Part shown: positions 23,195 to 36,450 of the stretch, in pieces | How positions within the stretch are numbered: position 1 is the first letter of the stretch | How the letters are laid out: every line of letters starts with the position of its first letter | Source: Viscum album | Taxonomy: Eukaryota; Streptophyta; Magnoliopsida; Santalales; Viscaceae | Assembly (NCBI GenBank): GCA_963277665.1 | Contig: OY728143.1 | Location: 231,065,591-231,129,590 of the forward strand | DNA: 64,000 nucleotides | Direction of reading: 5' to 3' | Notes under the pieces: model-generated | Database searches by the model: none | The model's input: the letters and a program-made list of their open reading frames with translations, nothing else | Told to the model about the DNA's origin: nothing | Translations under genes and position numbers: made by a program

Positions 23195-24215
23195 GTTAAT
23201 GGTTGGAACCAAAATAAATCATAATAATGATAAATATGATGGTAAATGAAATGATTTTTCTCCTATGAAACCAAATGTTATGGTAGATAGAATGAAATAT
23301 CTCATTGTTAAACTTAAATTTTTTAACCAATTTATTAATCAAGATGATTTTATAATAGAGTAAATATGGGAATAATATATGTTTAGTCTTTTATAAGAAA
23401 TCACCTACCTTAATTTAGTGGGTCTTTCCATCCACTGGTTACTAAGAAATGGATCAATTCTGCTAAAAATATATTTTCCTTTCTCCAATTTTTTTTTAAA
23501 ATTTTATTTTATATCTTTATAATTAGAAAGGTGAAGCAGATCAAAGGTGGAATCTAATTTTGAAAATGAGGTAATGGGAAAAATTGAAATTATGGAATGA
23601 GATGAGTTTAGAAGATTGTTTTCCAATAGAAACTTTGATCATATTCTTTATATAAAAATGTAGAAGAAATTCCATGACCAAAATAATATGGTTGATTAAT
23701 CCATTAGAATCTACGAGGAAATGTTTAAAATACATGTGAGAAATGAATCTTGAATTATCATCTAATCGAAAAGTATAATTTATTTATTCATAAATGGCTG
23801 AAAACATAACCCTAGAAAGTGTTATCCATAATATACATCAGTTTATAGTAAGAAATAGTTTTATGGGCTATCATTGAAAAACATTTTTTTAGGGTTACTC
23901 ATCAATCTACTTGTTTTATAATAAAAGATGGAATTCAAATGAGATTCTATAAAAAAATTTATGGGGGGAAGAATATATTCTTTCTTTTATGATAAAAGTG
24001 TGTAATGAAACATGGATGAAATATTCTTAATTGATATGGTAAATTATTTATGTGTGTAAAGGAAGGTAATTGGAAAATAAATTTCAAATGTTATGGTTAG
24101 TAGTTAGATAAAGATGAAAATGGAGAGAAATCTCCACAAAGTACACCAACCACACACTACCATTTTAAATGTATGGATTATGGATATTATTCTAAAAAGA
24201 TCCCAAATATGAGTA
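23195..24215 (+). pseudogene. N gag remnant
   Basis: Badly decayed gag. KGEADQRWNLI at about 23527 equals the EGEADQWW block of element T. Upstream are the DPVxxxxW-like and AAKNIF-like positions (about 23420-23480), with frame changes. A zinc-knuckle region is visible as DKSV-like sequence at about 23990 and FKCMDYGYYSKKIP at about 24163-24205, which keeps the first cysteine only. Nearly every 50-100 bases has a stop. Identification rests on the position between leader and protease and on block-by-block likeness to T. Confidence 0.65.
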
Positions 24216-24329
24216 TTAATGATGATGACCATCATCTGTAACTTCTTGATCCTAGATATAAAAATAAATCTCTTGTGATCATTATTGTTGATGTGGGGTA
24301 TGATAAATTTTTTTAAAGTTACACTTATC

Positions 24330-24480
24330 ATAAACTCTATAAATTCTAATATATTTTTTGATTCTTGATTTAACCATTCTTTTATATCTGAGTAATTTTC
24401 TTAGGGTACCGTAATTACATGTCAATGATTAAATAATAAAGTAGTACTGAAATCTATTAATTCTACAATGATCATATCTA
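24330..24480 (+). pseudogene. N aspartic protease remnant
   Basis: FFDS-stop-FNHSFIS at about 24354-24390 is a decayed FDSGATHSFIS, with the catalytic aspartate at 24360-24362. The glycine position is a stop (GGA or similar to TGA). No longer active. Confidence 0.65.
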
Positions 24481-24879
24481 AAGTCTATGATTCTTTTCTA
24501 ACAATGTTTTATGGGAACGTGCTTATGGAAAATCATGGTATTATCCCCCTAGTTGAATTTTATATAAATATTTACATTTATTATATTTTTTATATAAATA
24601 CCTGATCAATTACCATAAAACGGATGTTACATTTGATATTCTGAACCAATATATTATAATCTATCTGTGATATAATACATATGTACATATAATAGAAATC
24701 ACATCGCTTATATGGGTATTGATTAATATTCCAAATGGTTAAATGCCTTAGATAGTTGGGGGAAGTTCAAAATTTAAGATATTCATATTGTACTAGAGTA
24801 ATTTTATGTATTCATAGAAGATTTTAATAGTTTTTCATCAAGTCATGATGTCTAGTTTTTAATAGAACACATGAATAGT

Positions 24880-25640
24880 TCTACACCTATTTCATAGACT
24901 CTATATAAAATATCATCCAATATGTTCCAATAATTAAAGAATATATTCCACGAATATCTTGATAAGGGATTAATTTATCCATGTTTGTATCTATGTTGTG
25001 CACCAATTATATTTTTTAGAAGAATGATACATTGATGTGACTCTACATTGATTAAAGGGAATATAAGAACATCACAATCAAAACGCATTATCTTTTCTCC
25101 ATTTTAGTGGTTTGATTAATCAATTATAAGGAGTTATATATTTTTCAATGATTTATATTCAATATATATTCTATTAAATCATAGTAAAAGATGAAGAAAT
25201 GAAAAATAAAAAATTCCATATGAGGTATGGAAACTGTGAATTTATAGTGGATCCATTTGTTCTTACGGATGTATGGACTATCATTATGGATTTAATGAAG
25301 ATAGACTGTATATATTACCTTGATTGATTTGAGGTTGCTGTTATTGCTGATATTCTCATATATTCCAAGATCAAGGAAAATAAATATTCATAGTTAGTTA
25401 TTTTACTAAATTCTATATGGAAGGATAAGCTATAAGAAATATTTTCCAGGTTTTAATTTTGGATACAAAATGATTCATTATTGGGTTATGTAATACCAAA
25501 CAAGGGTATACAAGTGGTACCATCAGAGATGGATGATATTGAATACTTTATAACACCATAAATTGTGACCATGATACATAGTTTTATTTTATTGGATAAA
25601 TATTATTGATTCATTTTAGATAATTTCTCTTGACAATATA
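24880..25640 (+). pseudogene. N reverse transcriptase remnant
   Basis: Fingers: LKNIFHEYLDKGLIYPC followed by APIIFFRRM (about 24936-25030), the counterpart of the LLDKGFIRPS...GAPVLFV block. Palm: MRYGNCEFIVDPFVLTD (about 25218-25268), then MDLMK and the active-site strand VAVIADILIYSKIKE (about 25335-25385), where one of the two catalytic aspartates remains (IAD for IDD). Motif A aspartate is not clear. Several stops and at least three frame changes. Confidence 0.8.
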
Positions 25641-25699
25641 ATTCACTCACCATATAAACATGAAAATTATTCAAGTTCCATTGTACAGATGAATCTAGG

Positions 25700-26200
25700 G
25701 AAAATTTAATCAAGTTTAATAGAATGCAGTAACTATACATATTCTACCATTAACATAAATTATAGAATGGGTTGTAATCAATCTATATTTATTAAAGAAG
25801 GGTCTAAGATGAGTCCTCTTGTACAACTATATGGTGTCATATTATTCTTCATTCCAGTTGGAGGCTCATGATAAAAATTCCCTGATCCATTATTTGGGGT
25901 TAGATGGGATAATTTTTCCATTCATGATACAAATAAATTATTATTATGTAGAAAATTGTTACATATATTATCATCATGAATTTTTATTGTTTATATTCAC
26001 CCAGAAAGTGTTGAATATGCACCATAGATAATAGTTAGAGTTGATTAAATATTTTGACTACTCAATACATCGCCACTATTGGAATGTGAAAAGGATAGAT
26101 AATGATATAATTCAAATGTATCATGTTGGATTATCTATGATGATTATTCCTAAAGATATAATATTTGAAAATTTGAAAAGTTGGAATATTTATATCATGA
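25700..26200 (+). pseudogene. N RNase H remnant
   Basis: The open frame 25819-26031 ends with YIYYHHEFLLFIFTQKVLNMHHR, the counterpart of the TDHKSLxYIFTQ.ELNMRQRRW end of chromovirus RNase H. The first catalytic residues are not recognisable. The tail LIKYFDYSIHRHYWN follows at about 26040, after stops where the RRW segment should be. Confidence 0.75.
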
Positions 26201-26359
26201 TAGAAGAAATATAATATTTCTCAAATACGAATTTTACTATCTATCCATGTGATGATTTAAGATTAATTGAATGAAGTAATAAAGTGGAAAAATTTAGTGA
26301 GATATCTTCATGGTTTAAAAATTTATTTTTATGTAATGATATGAATTAAGAACCAGGTT

Positions 26360-27480
26360 TTTGTCCTATCAATATCAGACATGAGACGGAACCACTGGAA
26401 TAATCTCATAGCTTGTCATTCCTTATACATCCTAGAAGTATAAATTTGTAAAGATATATGAATGAGTATTTATGGTGGGAAAATATTAAGAGAGATATTA
26501 TAGAGTATTCACCATGGTTCTTGGTATATTTGTATGTTAAGGATTATATAAAGAAGTCTAAGTGGATTATATGACCACTGTCTCCTCCAAAATAAAAAAG
26601 TAAAAATAAATCCATTGATTTCCTTTTCATAATCACAAAAATTATTAAAGGAAATTATTATTATTTAGTTATATTACATCCTCTTAAGATGTTTATAAAC
26701 ATTATTTATATTAGATAATATCTCTCTCTAGATAATATTTCAATAATATATATTAATGATGTTCAATAAATGATTTCAATATTCTATTGTATCTAATAAA
26801 AATATGAGTTTTACATCAAAGTTGTATTGAAATATTTATTATGATCTGGATAAGGAATCTACATTTCAATAATTCTTTCCATCCGCACACATACATTCAT
26901 ATTAATATGACCATTCCAACCCTTGAAGATATATTTAGATCATGTTCCCTGGATTTCAAATGTGGTTGGGATCAACACCTTATACTTGTAAAATTATCTT
27001 ATAAAAAATGATTCTAATCAAACATTCAGATTGGTCCTTATAAATCCCATTATATAAGGAAGTGTGGAACTACATCATGTTGGGATGATGTTATAGAACA
27101 AAATCTATTGGAACCTAAAATATCTACGTAAATGTAATATAAAGTCAGATTCATTCAATATTTTATCAAGGAATCTCAGTGTTGACACAAATTTTATGCT
27201 TTTAATTTTCAGTTAAATATTGAATTTGATGTTAGTTAGAAGGTAATCTTATAAATTTATCCATGGATGAAAGATATGAGATTAATAATGGAGGTAAAGT
27301 TTATCCCTGGGTATATTGGACCCTACAATATTCTTGATCATGTAGGTAAAATCTATTATCATTTGGATCCTCCTAAAAACATGTATCAAGTTCTTGATGT
27401 GTTCTATGTTTCACTCATGAGGTATTACATACCTAATACATCACATATAATTAAATCAACGTTTTTTCTATAGGATCATG
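26360..27480 (+). pseudogene. N integrase remnant
   Basis: N-terminal zinc region: SLSFLIHPRSI (about 26415), RYMNEYLWWENIKRDI (about 26455-26500). The core is very degraded (26600-27200). The C-terminal part is well kept in the open frame 27267-27473: MEVKFIPGYIGPYNILDHVG, YYHLDPP, VLDVFYVSLMRYYIPNTSHII. This matches the FIGPFEILxxVG ... VHDVFHVSMLRKYxPDPSHV block of Ty3/gypsy integrases. Not functional. Confidence 0.85.
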
Positions 27481-27687
27481 ATATTTTTATATAAATACTA
27501 ATTGGTATTAATCTTGGTTCATAGAGAAAAAGTTCTAAAGAACATGATTACTAACCTGGTTAATGATATTTAGTAATTAGAAATTCTATGAAGCAACATG
27601 AAAACCTGAGGACATGATGAAACACTGATAAAACATTTGAATCAATGTGATGTAATTTCAAGAGTGAAATTCATTTTTAAGGGGTGT
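27481..27687 (+). pseudogene. N chromodomain-type tail and purine tract
   Basis: Contains a YEAT-KPEDMMK segment (about 27583-27625), the EATWE position of the chromovirus tail, then TTTTTAAGGGGTG, the remnant purine tract, just before the LTR start. Confidence 0.6.
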
Positions 27688-27829
27688 ATAATCTGACACT
27701 TAGAAATTTTATATGAAATCCCTTTCAAATAGACGTTAAGTATGTTATAGTTTGATTTAAATTGAATATTGATTTAAAAAAAACTGATTTACTACTATAA
27801 ATATTTAAATTTTATCATCACATCCTAAC
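27688..27829 (+). repeat. N 3' LTR, piece 1
   Basis: Starts CTGACACTTAGAAATTTTAT, which aligns with 9047 onward (TAGACCCCCTAAATTTTTAA). It runs 142 bases to the insertion of element C and continues at 40613. Confidence 0.7.
27825..27829. repeat. Left target-site duplication of element C
   Basis: CTAAC here, CTATC at 40613-40617; four of five bases agree. Confidence 0.55.
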
Positions 27830-28594
27830 TATAGTGATCTGGGATTATCATCCATTCATATTAAATCTTTTTATAGGAATATTTATTACATTAAAAAAAC
27901 TTGATCTAGAGGATCATAATATTCCAATTCATTTAGATACGAGGTACACAATATTCTTATTCTGTGAATGATCATCAATATATCCCATAGATATCATCCC
28001 ATTAGTTATCTTCCCAATCATATGCTACTTAAAACCATTCTTCATACCAAAGGGTATGGAAACATAATAAAGGTTGAGATCAAATTCTCAATAAGGGTAA
28101 ATCGGGGAGATATATAAACAAAACATGATCATTAGGTTATGAGAATATGATCATATCACTTGAAAACCATTTCATGTATATCAAAGATCATAATCTTGAG
28201 TAATGACATACAGATTTTTAGTTCATAATACATGAATCATAATTAAATCAAATAAAATTATCCAAAGGAGAGTAAAATAAGTATACGAAATGGAATTGTG
28301 ACATGCACATAAGAAAATAAAATCATTTCTATAGTAGTCAATGGTCGTTTCCAATACTATCACAGTGTTATGGGTTCACTCCTCAAACCATCATAGTAGT
28401 CAAGGTTCACTCCCAATAATATTATAGAGGAGAAATTCCCTTACTAAACCATTAACACTCCCCATTCCAATCTTATCTATCTCATGACATATTATTCTTT
28501 ATCGAATGATTTGGAGGGAGATATAAGTCCCACCAAACACATAATGAATATCATACATATTTGTTCCATAAGATCATAGAACATTCATCGTATC

Positions 28595-28740
28595 ATAACC
28601 CTTGAAATGAAATTGGTTTCATAATCATTCCACAATATTATAACCTATGGAAAAGTGACCAGTTTTATAATCATTTCATCCTTCCATCGATGCATAAACC
28701 CTGAAAATAAGAAGGTTTCATAATCATTTTATCATGGTAT
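28595..28740 (-). repeat. Short tandem array in C 3' LTR
   Basis: Three to four diverged units of about 45-55 bases, each with ATAACC, then TGAAA, then GGTTTCATAATCATTT on the plus strand. Matching array at 36260-36450. Confidence 0.75.
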
Positions 28741-30384
28741 AATCTGTAAAATGTAAACATATTTTGTAAACATATTTTTAACATAAAAATTAATAAAAAT
28801 AATAACAATGTAATTATTAGTTCATATCCTTAAAAAATAATACTTTATATCAACATATTTCATTTTATATCAAAATTATTTTGAATGGTAAAACACATGG
28901 AATGTTTATTCTAGTAGATAACTTGTCACTAAAAATCAATTTTTATAACATAAAACATTTTTAGATCCTTTTCGTTTGAAAAAACATGGAAAATATAAAG
29001 GTAGATAAAATAATTAAATCCTTTGTTAAAAAAAATATCTTTTCTTATTTAAAAAATATATTTTGAAATATAAAACATTTTCTCAATACTTAATTATTTT
29101 CAAATATTTTATTTCGTATAAAAAAATTCATAATTATTTTGGAAAAAAATCCAGGAAAATATCTTTGAAAACATGTAATGTAATCTAGAAATAATTTATT
29201 GGTTATGAAAGTGTACAATACAGTTCATGTCATTCATGTAAAAAAAATATTCTTTTCTTATTTTTATTAAAAGACTAATGACCATTGTTTGGAAAATGAA
29301 AAGAATATGTTTTTCAAAAAAATATAAATATATTCAATCATGGGTAAAAATTAATTTAATAATTCATTCTAATATTGTTATAATCATTTTAGGAAACATT
29401 TTTCGAATAATTTATTTTTGGAGGAAACTGAGTTTTCAACCAAAGAGAGAAATAAAGATGATTATTCATAAAAAATATATGATCTTGAGATCATGATAAC
29501 ATAAAGAGAGGAAGATGATTTCAAAAAAACATTTTCCATTACATTACTAGAGGATAATACAATTCATTAGCTTCTTGAGATATATAATTTAATACATCAT
29601 CATTGGATTAATAATCATAAATAATTCTGATAAATAATGATATTGTAACATAAAACTTTTACCGATTTGGTATCTTTAAGTGATAATACCCATGAAATAA
29701 TATCATTAAATTAAAAATAAAATGTAATCATAATAAATAAATCCAAGATATTATATGTCAAATGGTCTATATATACACCTCTTAGTATAATAAAGGTGCA
29801 TAACATGACATAACTCTCAAATAAGGATAATTGAAACAAAAATATATTACACATTTAGTCATATTCTGAAACATAATCCCCAATAAATCATAAAATCCAA
29901 TGAAAAATTAAATATAATTAAAACTATGTAATTAATTATATAACATGTCAATGGGTAATTAGATACACCACATTAAATAAATGAGTTGTTAATTTTTATA
30001 TGTCTCTTGCAAATAAAAGAGATATAAGTAATCCCTTACTGTATTCTCGACTTCCTTCGTACATGTTTTATCCTCAAAGATAACAAATATAAGTTTATTA
30101 TAAATATATAACATAAATACACCCTTATATATCATACCATTTAGTATTTACTTAGGACCTTTTATTACCATTTTATCAATAATTTCATATTAATTTCATA
30201 TTTTGGGTAATAAGTGGTTCATTTTTTGAATATGTTTTGATTTGTTATCTTTTGTCCTCTTAGTTTGATCATGGGTACATAATCATCAAAATAATAATCT
30301 TGAAATAATTATAATATTTATATATTAATTATTATTTTAATACAAATCATAAATAATGGTTTTGAGAAATGAATTATGTTATGA

Positions 30385-31020
30385 TCATGGAGACGATAGG
30401 TCGTACATACGCAAGATAACATTTACATTTTTCAATGATCATAATGGAAATGAGGTAGGAGTATTTTATTTTTTAAATAATTTTCAAAATATCATAAATA
30501 AAATATTATTTCATTAAATATACTTAAATATATCATCCATGGTATGTTGTGGTGAAAAGAGAGGGTCACGTCGCTTTTTCATGGGGGTATTCCACACGTA
30601 CACGAACGATGTTATCATATTTTAATTATTGAAAGGGTAAGAAAGGAAATAATATATTATCATTTCATAATTATAAATATTTCATTGATATAATAATTAT
30701 TTAATTTATATCATATATATTTATTAACATTATCCTTACTATATTATATGTAAGTCGTTGGTGAAAAATACTCGCATCGCTTCACAAGGGGGTAGTTCGT
30801 CGTACACATGAATGACCTTGTCATATCCACTATGGAATGGAAAGTATTAAATAGTTATATATGATATAGTGAATCTATAATTACAAAACTTATATAAATA
30901 ACATATATATAATTTATACCCATCATCATACATAAATGTGAGAGGTGGTAGTTGAAAAATTAATGAGGTGAGTTCATGAGGTGGTAGTACACTGTACACA
31001 CGAACAATGATTTTAAAACC
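30385..31020 (-). repeat. Four LTR modules, C 3' LTR
   Basis: Modules are centred near 30395, 30585, 30790 and 30995 (spacings about 190-205). Plus-strand cores: GTCGTACATACGCAAGATAA, CACACGTACACGAACGATG, CGTCGTACACATGAATGA and CTGTACACACGAACAATG. Each is preceded by a GGAGACGATAGG or GAGGTGGTAGT type element and, in the last three, by TGAAAA...CACATCGCTTCA-like sequence. AT-rich filler between modules is not conserved. The array lies downstream of the TATA box in the minus-strand reading, so it would be transcribed. Confidence 0.8.
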
Positions 31021-31342
31021 CATTTTATGAAAGTGGATATGGATAAAGAAATTAATTTAACATAAAAAAATCCAAATATATATAATACAATGTTGTTATT
31101 ATATCATTATGTTTTAGTATTAATTTAATTAGGTGTACAAAGAAATAAGAATATTCTCATTGAAGAATGTTACAAGTTCTTTAGGGTAGTCTCCTTAGAT
31201 TTTCACTAAAATCCTTCCTATGATGGATTTATAACCAAAATACAATTATATGATGAGATGATAGAATTATTAATGCTATTTGGATAGTTTTTTCTCAACC
31301 AAAAGGTTTTGAAGTTGTGAAGAGTAGTATATAGAGGTGGCC

Positions 31343-31350
31343 TTTTATAA
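31343..31350 (-). promoter_or_regulatory. TATA box of C 3' LTR
   Basis: Minus strand CACTTATAAAAGGCCACC; aligned with CCTATAAAAGGCCACCC at about 38996-39006 and with TATAAAAG in D, S and N. Confidence 0.7.
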
Positions 31351-32965
31351 GTGAGGTGAGTGGCATAATTGTGCTTTTTTAGAAGTATAATGTGTAGTCA
31401 TATTTGTTGAATGAAAAATGACTAAAACAAGTGTATAATATATATTTATACATTATAGTGTAGAAATATATCCAAAAAAGAAATATTATACATGTTTCTA
31501 GGTCATTTAAATACATAACTTTTTAGTTTAACCCCTGGTAAACCTATTTTTACTTTAACCGGGAAAATTAATTTATACTATTTTCACTATTAATTTTGGT
31601 CAAAAATTAGGTCCACATTATTATAAAATATAAATTATTCTGATTCCAAATGTTTTATCCATTTATTCAAATTCAAAATACATAAGTTGAATAATTTTTA
31701 TAAAAATTAATCCTGTAGACACTATGAGAAAGTGGGTTTTCAATGACAAAATATTCAAATGTCTACAAAGTTTTTATTAAAAATTTAAATACTAAATTGA
31801 TTAGTATGAAAAATAATAATTAATATATATATATAGTTTAAATATTTTTAATTTAAACCCATTTTAAAATATAATATCTCTTTATAAATAATTTTAATAA
31901 AAATACGATTTTGAATGACAATTTATTATTTATCACTATTCGCCAAAACATTAATCATTTTCAAAAAATTATTAAAAATTTACCTTAATATAATGTTTAC
32001 ATTCTGATTTCAAAAAAAAATTATTTTTTCAAATAAATTTTCTAAAATTGGTAAATTTAAATTTAAAACAGAACTCACATACGTGATGAAAAAGCTGGTT
32101 TTCAAGAAGTGATTTTTTTTTCAAGCACATGATGATTTTATATTAACTATATATCTAATAATAATTATATATATAAATATTATTTAAATTTTTTTGATAT
32201 ATAATATAAATAATTAATTTTATACATTTATTATTAATAATTATTTATATTAATTAATTTTGAGAAACATTGGGTATTATAAAATGGTTTTCTGAAAAAA
32301 AAAACACTTTCTAAACCAAAATATAAACTTGTTCTAAAATCCAATATAAAGTTGATTAAAAATTATTTAAGTAGATTAAATAATAATAAATAATATTTAT
32401 GTTACATTAAAATATAATTTTTAATTTAAAATAATTACTTTATTGAAAATAAAGAATACTTTTACAAAATTTGTATTTTCATTATTCATAAAAAATACTA
32501 TATTTTCATAAAATACAAAAAATTTACCATCAGTAAATTTAGATATGATGGTTCCAAAAATTAAGTTAATTTTATCAAATAAATTTGATAAAATCTCTAT
32601 AAATAAATTAAAATATTTTCTCAGGAAAATAAAAACATTATTTTTGAATAAAATATATTTTTGATGAGGATAATTATATAACAAAAAATTGATTAAATAT
32701 TTAAAATGTTTTTATAATATAATTTATATATAATAGGAAAATTCTATTTATATTTTATAAATTAGATAATAATATTTATACCTACCTATTTAAAAGGTTT
32801 CTTATAATGGAAAGATTTTAAATAATATTATTTCATAGTTCACTAAAGCTTGGTGTCTCATGTCTTGCTTGCTAATAGAGAAACCCATTATAGCATGAAA
32901 CTCAAGATATCTATAATTTTAAATTAATTTTAATAAAATATTATAAAAAATATCTATGTGTTAAA

Positions 32966-35495
32966 TTATACACCCTTAAAATAATTTTTTCCCCTAAAAT
33001 TTATCTTGGTTTTCAATGGTTTAACATTTGAAAATTCTATCATAAAAACCCACATCGTAAAAAGGGTTAATAAAAAAACCACTTGATAAAGACAAATGGA
33101 TGTGTGAAATTCATATATAATAACACATACTAGGTTTCAAAATAAGAGTACAGAGGTGGGAATTTAAAACATTGACATATAAGATAAAAATAACTCCCAA
33201 ATCCTAATGTAGAGTGATAGAGAACATGGTTAGGACAATATTGACCACCAAAAATCCCTAAAAAATTAGGAATGAAAATTTCATTGATAAAATCAAAAAT
33301 GATGATGACATGAAAACATTTTATTACAATATCCTTTTTCAAATTATGGGGAATTACTTTTCATTCTTGATTGAGAACATATTAAAATATACTTACTTGA
33401 TAACTTTTTATTTCATAGTAAAAATTTCATCCTTTGGTTATTCCTTGATCAATTTAAACTTCATATATTACTATAATAGATTAATTTTTTATGTTAGAAC
33501 CAATAAATAATATACATAAAACAATGATAATTATTTTTATCCATCCGTAATAAGAAACCAAAAAATGTTAAAATTGGTTATCAAATATTTATAAATCTTC
33601 TTATGGTGAAGTAATAGTTTATTTAAAAAAAACATCATACAATGTTCTATATAAACCATTCTGTAAATGGTTCAACTTATAATCCATAAAAAATTTAAAA
33701 TTTATAAATAAGTTCACTAAATTTCCAAAATCAATTTATCATAAATCCCCCAAACAAAATTGATCATCCCTTAACTATCACATACCAAACATCTGAATAT
33801 ATTTATCTTGTATTCAATTAGATTATGGAAATAACATTAATTACCATTAATCCTTATTGAAAACATAAATTCTTCCGCATTCCTTTCATAAGACATGGAT
33901 TAATGGACATATTCATTAAATCCAAAAATGATGTCATAAAACACTTTGTTATCAAATCAATAAGTCATTTAGTATTGTTCCATTTACATATTCATATCCA
34001 ATATCTCTTTATCCTAACATCTTTATCTAAAAATACATATCCTATTAAGGTTTATATTCTCTTAATAAAAATATCACCTTGCCATTAAATCAAATCTCTA
34101 GTTCATTAGCACCATTCTACATAATTTTTAAATTATTAACAATAATCATACACTAAATAATCCTTATATATTTCATGCTTGATATAGCATAATTCTCAAA
34201 TTCTAAAATATTAGTACATCAATCGTAACACTTACATAGAAAACCATTAACTAAGCTTTATCATATTATTACTTAATACCTATTTCATACAATATGAAAT
34301 ATTTATCATTTATTAAAATTCATAAACCTCAATTTAATCATGCTTCATAGGTATTTCATAAACAATAATACTAGTATAAGTCATACCATTCATATGGTGT
34401 TTATGGTATATTAATAATTAACAGTATAACCACTATATGTATTCCCTTTTTTATTATCTTCACGATTTTTTCCATTAAGAAATTTTTATTCATAATTCAA
34501 ATAAATTCAACATTTAAAAAATTCAACAATAAATGATATATTATGGACTCCCTTATTCTAATCCATTGCATTAACCAAACATCCCATTTTTCCATTGATG
34601 TTACTTTCTTCATATAATTATTTTACTAACCCAGTACATCTTCCCATCACTCTAAAACATTCCCTTCAGTAGTCCTTCCCACATATTCAATATATAGGCA
34701 ATATAATCTTCTTTATTTCATGGTCTTCACTATCAGAACTCCCAGAAAACATTATCCTTATCTTCATTTGTGAGTCAGGTACTTGGTTAACATTCATATT
34801 GTTAATCATGTTCCTTGGTAAAGGTTTCTAAATAATCATAATATCATTCATTCTATTTATCATTCCATTCATAATTCCATATATATGATCATAATAAAAT
34901 TGTATGTTTCATTCAATTTTAATATTGTTCTGTAAAGTTCCAACCAATAACTAAAACCAAAAGGAATAGTGTGAACAAAACTAACTATACTGTAAAACCA
35001 CACAATCACTAAAAATCACTTATAGGATATCAAAATCATGAGATCTTGTATTTATCTATGACATATTAGGTTTATAATAGGTCATTCATAATAATCATCT
35101 ATTTAAATAATTCATATTGTCTTATAAAGAGTTTCTGAATTTCCAAAGCATATCCCTCAAGATAGTCAAAAAAGGTGTTCAACGAAGCATATTTTCATGT
35201 AGTAGGTGATGATTTATTTTAGTTTAATGTGATATGTTCATAGTTATTTCCCCTACTTAACACTCTTCCAAATCCACATCTACGTATAGAATCTAGATAG
35301 GGATGAATGATTTTAGAAACCTCTTGCTCTAACTTTTACTATATTTCTAGGATATTTTCCTTTACGTTGACTCATTATTAGACATATCATTAGAAACATT
35401 CATTTTCATATCCTTAGAAATATACCTAGGGATATCACTAAAGTGTTCATATACTAGTTCCCAATTTTTAACTAAATCTTTAATTTGATACCAAC
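32966..35495 (-). other. C interior (no intact gene)
   Basis: The high end has the primer site (TTGGTATCA, complement of about 35486-35494). The leader at 34930-35110 matches the N leader inverted (plus-strand AACCAATAACTAAAACC at about 34945). From there down to 33000 the DNA is AT-rich with short open frames only (33130-33342, 33310-33510, 33903-34088), and none resembles gag or pol. The low end has TTATACACCCTTAAAA, a purine tract in complement. The coding part seems deleted or was never present. Confidence 0.55.
35487..35493 (-). other. C primer binding site
   Basis: Plus-strand GATACCA is the complement of TGGTATC, the first seven bases of the initiator tRNA-Met site, with its first base three bases from the LTR end. 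The following bases have decayed (AAATTA for AGAGC). Confidence 0.6.
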
Positions 35496-36259
35496 TATTG
35501 AGACCCAGGCTTCGTATACATGGATATTATATTGTTTATATGAATATTCATTAAAATTCACAAACACACACCATAGTACCATAATAGTTTAGTGAATTTT
35601 CATAAATGGTACACAATCATCTAATTTAGTGAAATTACTTGAACATATTCCATATAGATCTTCCCCATTTGTAATATTTACAAGAATACCATTTATAAAA
35701 CCATTCTTCATATCCTTGGGAAAGGAAACATAAGAAAGTGTGAGTTCAGATGCCCAGTAAGGGTAAAAAGGTATATAGGTAAGCATAACATGAAAAAAAG
35801 GGTATGAGAACATGATAATTACATTTTAAAACCATACATATCATATCAAATATTATAATCATAATTCATGAAATAAATATTGGAAGTTCATAAAAACAAA
35901 ACCATAAGAAAATAAAATAACATGAGTCAAGAGATAATAACATTACTATAAAACCTGGAATTGGGAATACACATAAGAATATAAAATCATTTCCATAGTA
36001 GTCAAGGCTCACTTCCATGGCTATAATAGTGGAATGGGTGAACTCCCCAAACCATTATAGTATTTGAGTTTCACTCTCAAGACCATTATAGTAGAGAAAT
36101 TCTGTTCCTGAAATGGGATCACTCCATATTCTATTCTTGTCTGTCTAATTAGATATAAATTTTTACCTAATTCAATGGAGGGATATATAGGTCCCACCAA
36201 TCACATAATTAAAATACTACATTTTTTATTATAATATATCATAATAGTTCTATCATATC

Positions 36260-36450
36260 ATAACCACTGAAATGAAATGGGTTTCAAAAGAATTTCAACA
36301 TATCCTACGTTGTGGAGAAGTTATAGGTTTCATAATTATTTCATGATTTCATCATAGAATAACCGGTGAAAATAAGTAGGTTTAATAATAATTTTAGCAC
36401 GTTATAACCCATGGATGAGAAATAGGTTTCACGATCATATATTCATCAAA
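36260..36450 (-). repeat. Short tandem array in C 5' LTR
   Basis: About four units with ATAACC, TGAAA or TGAGAAA, and GGTTTCA or GGTTTAATAAT, corresponding to 28595-28740. Confidence 0.7.

Larger units (their letters stand above)
27830..32965 (-). repeat. C 3' LTR (5.1 kb)
   Basis: The low end, ATAGTGATCTGGG, is a decayed TGTAGTGACCCGG (complement of the CCGGGTCACTACA end). The high end reads TTTAACACATAGATATT on the minus strand. Contents from low to high: GAGATCAAATTCTCA block (28075-28095), TTCACTCC blocks (28375-28420), a tandem array (28595-28740), AT-rich DNA, four modules (30385-31020), a promoter block with TATA (31343-31350), and U3. All of these recur in the same order at 35496-40612. 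Confidence 0.8.

Noticed and set aside
30385..31020. Regularly spaced repeats considered as a CRISPR array or a satellite
   Set aside because: Units are diverged, separated by related AT-rich DNA, present in only three or four copies, and recur at the same place in several LTRs of a plant genome.
33130..34088. Several short open frames inside element C considered as a possible envelope or extra gene
   Set aside because: Translations are rich in F, I, L, N and Y as expected from AT-rich non-coding DNA; no domain or start context supports a gene.
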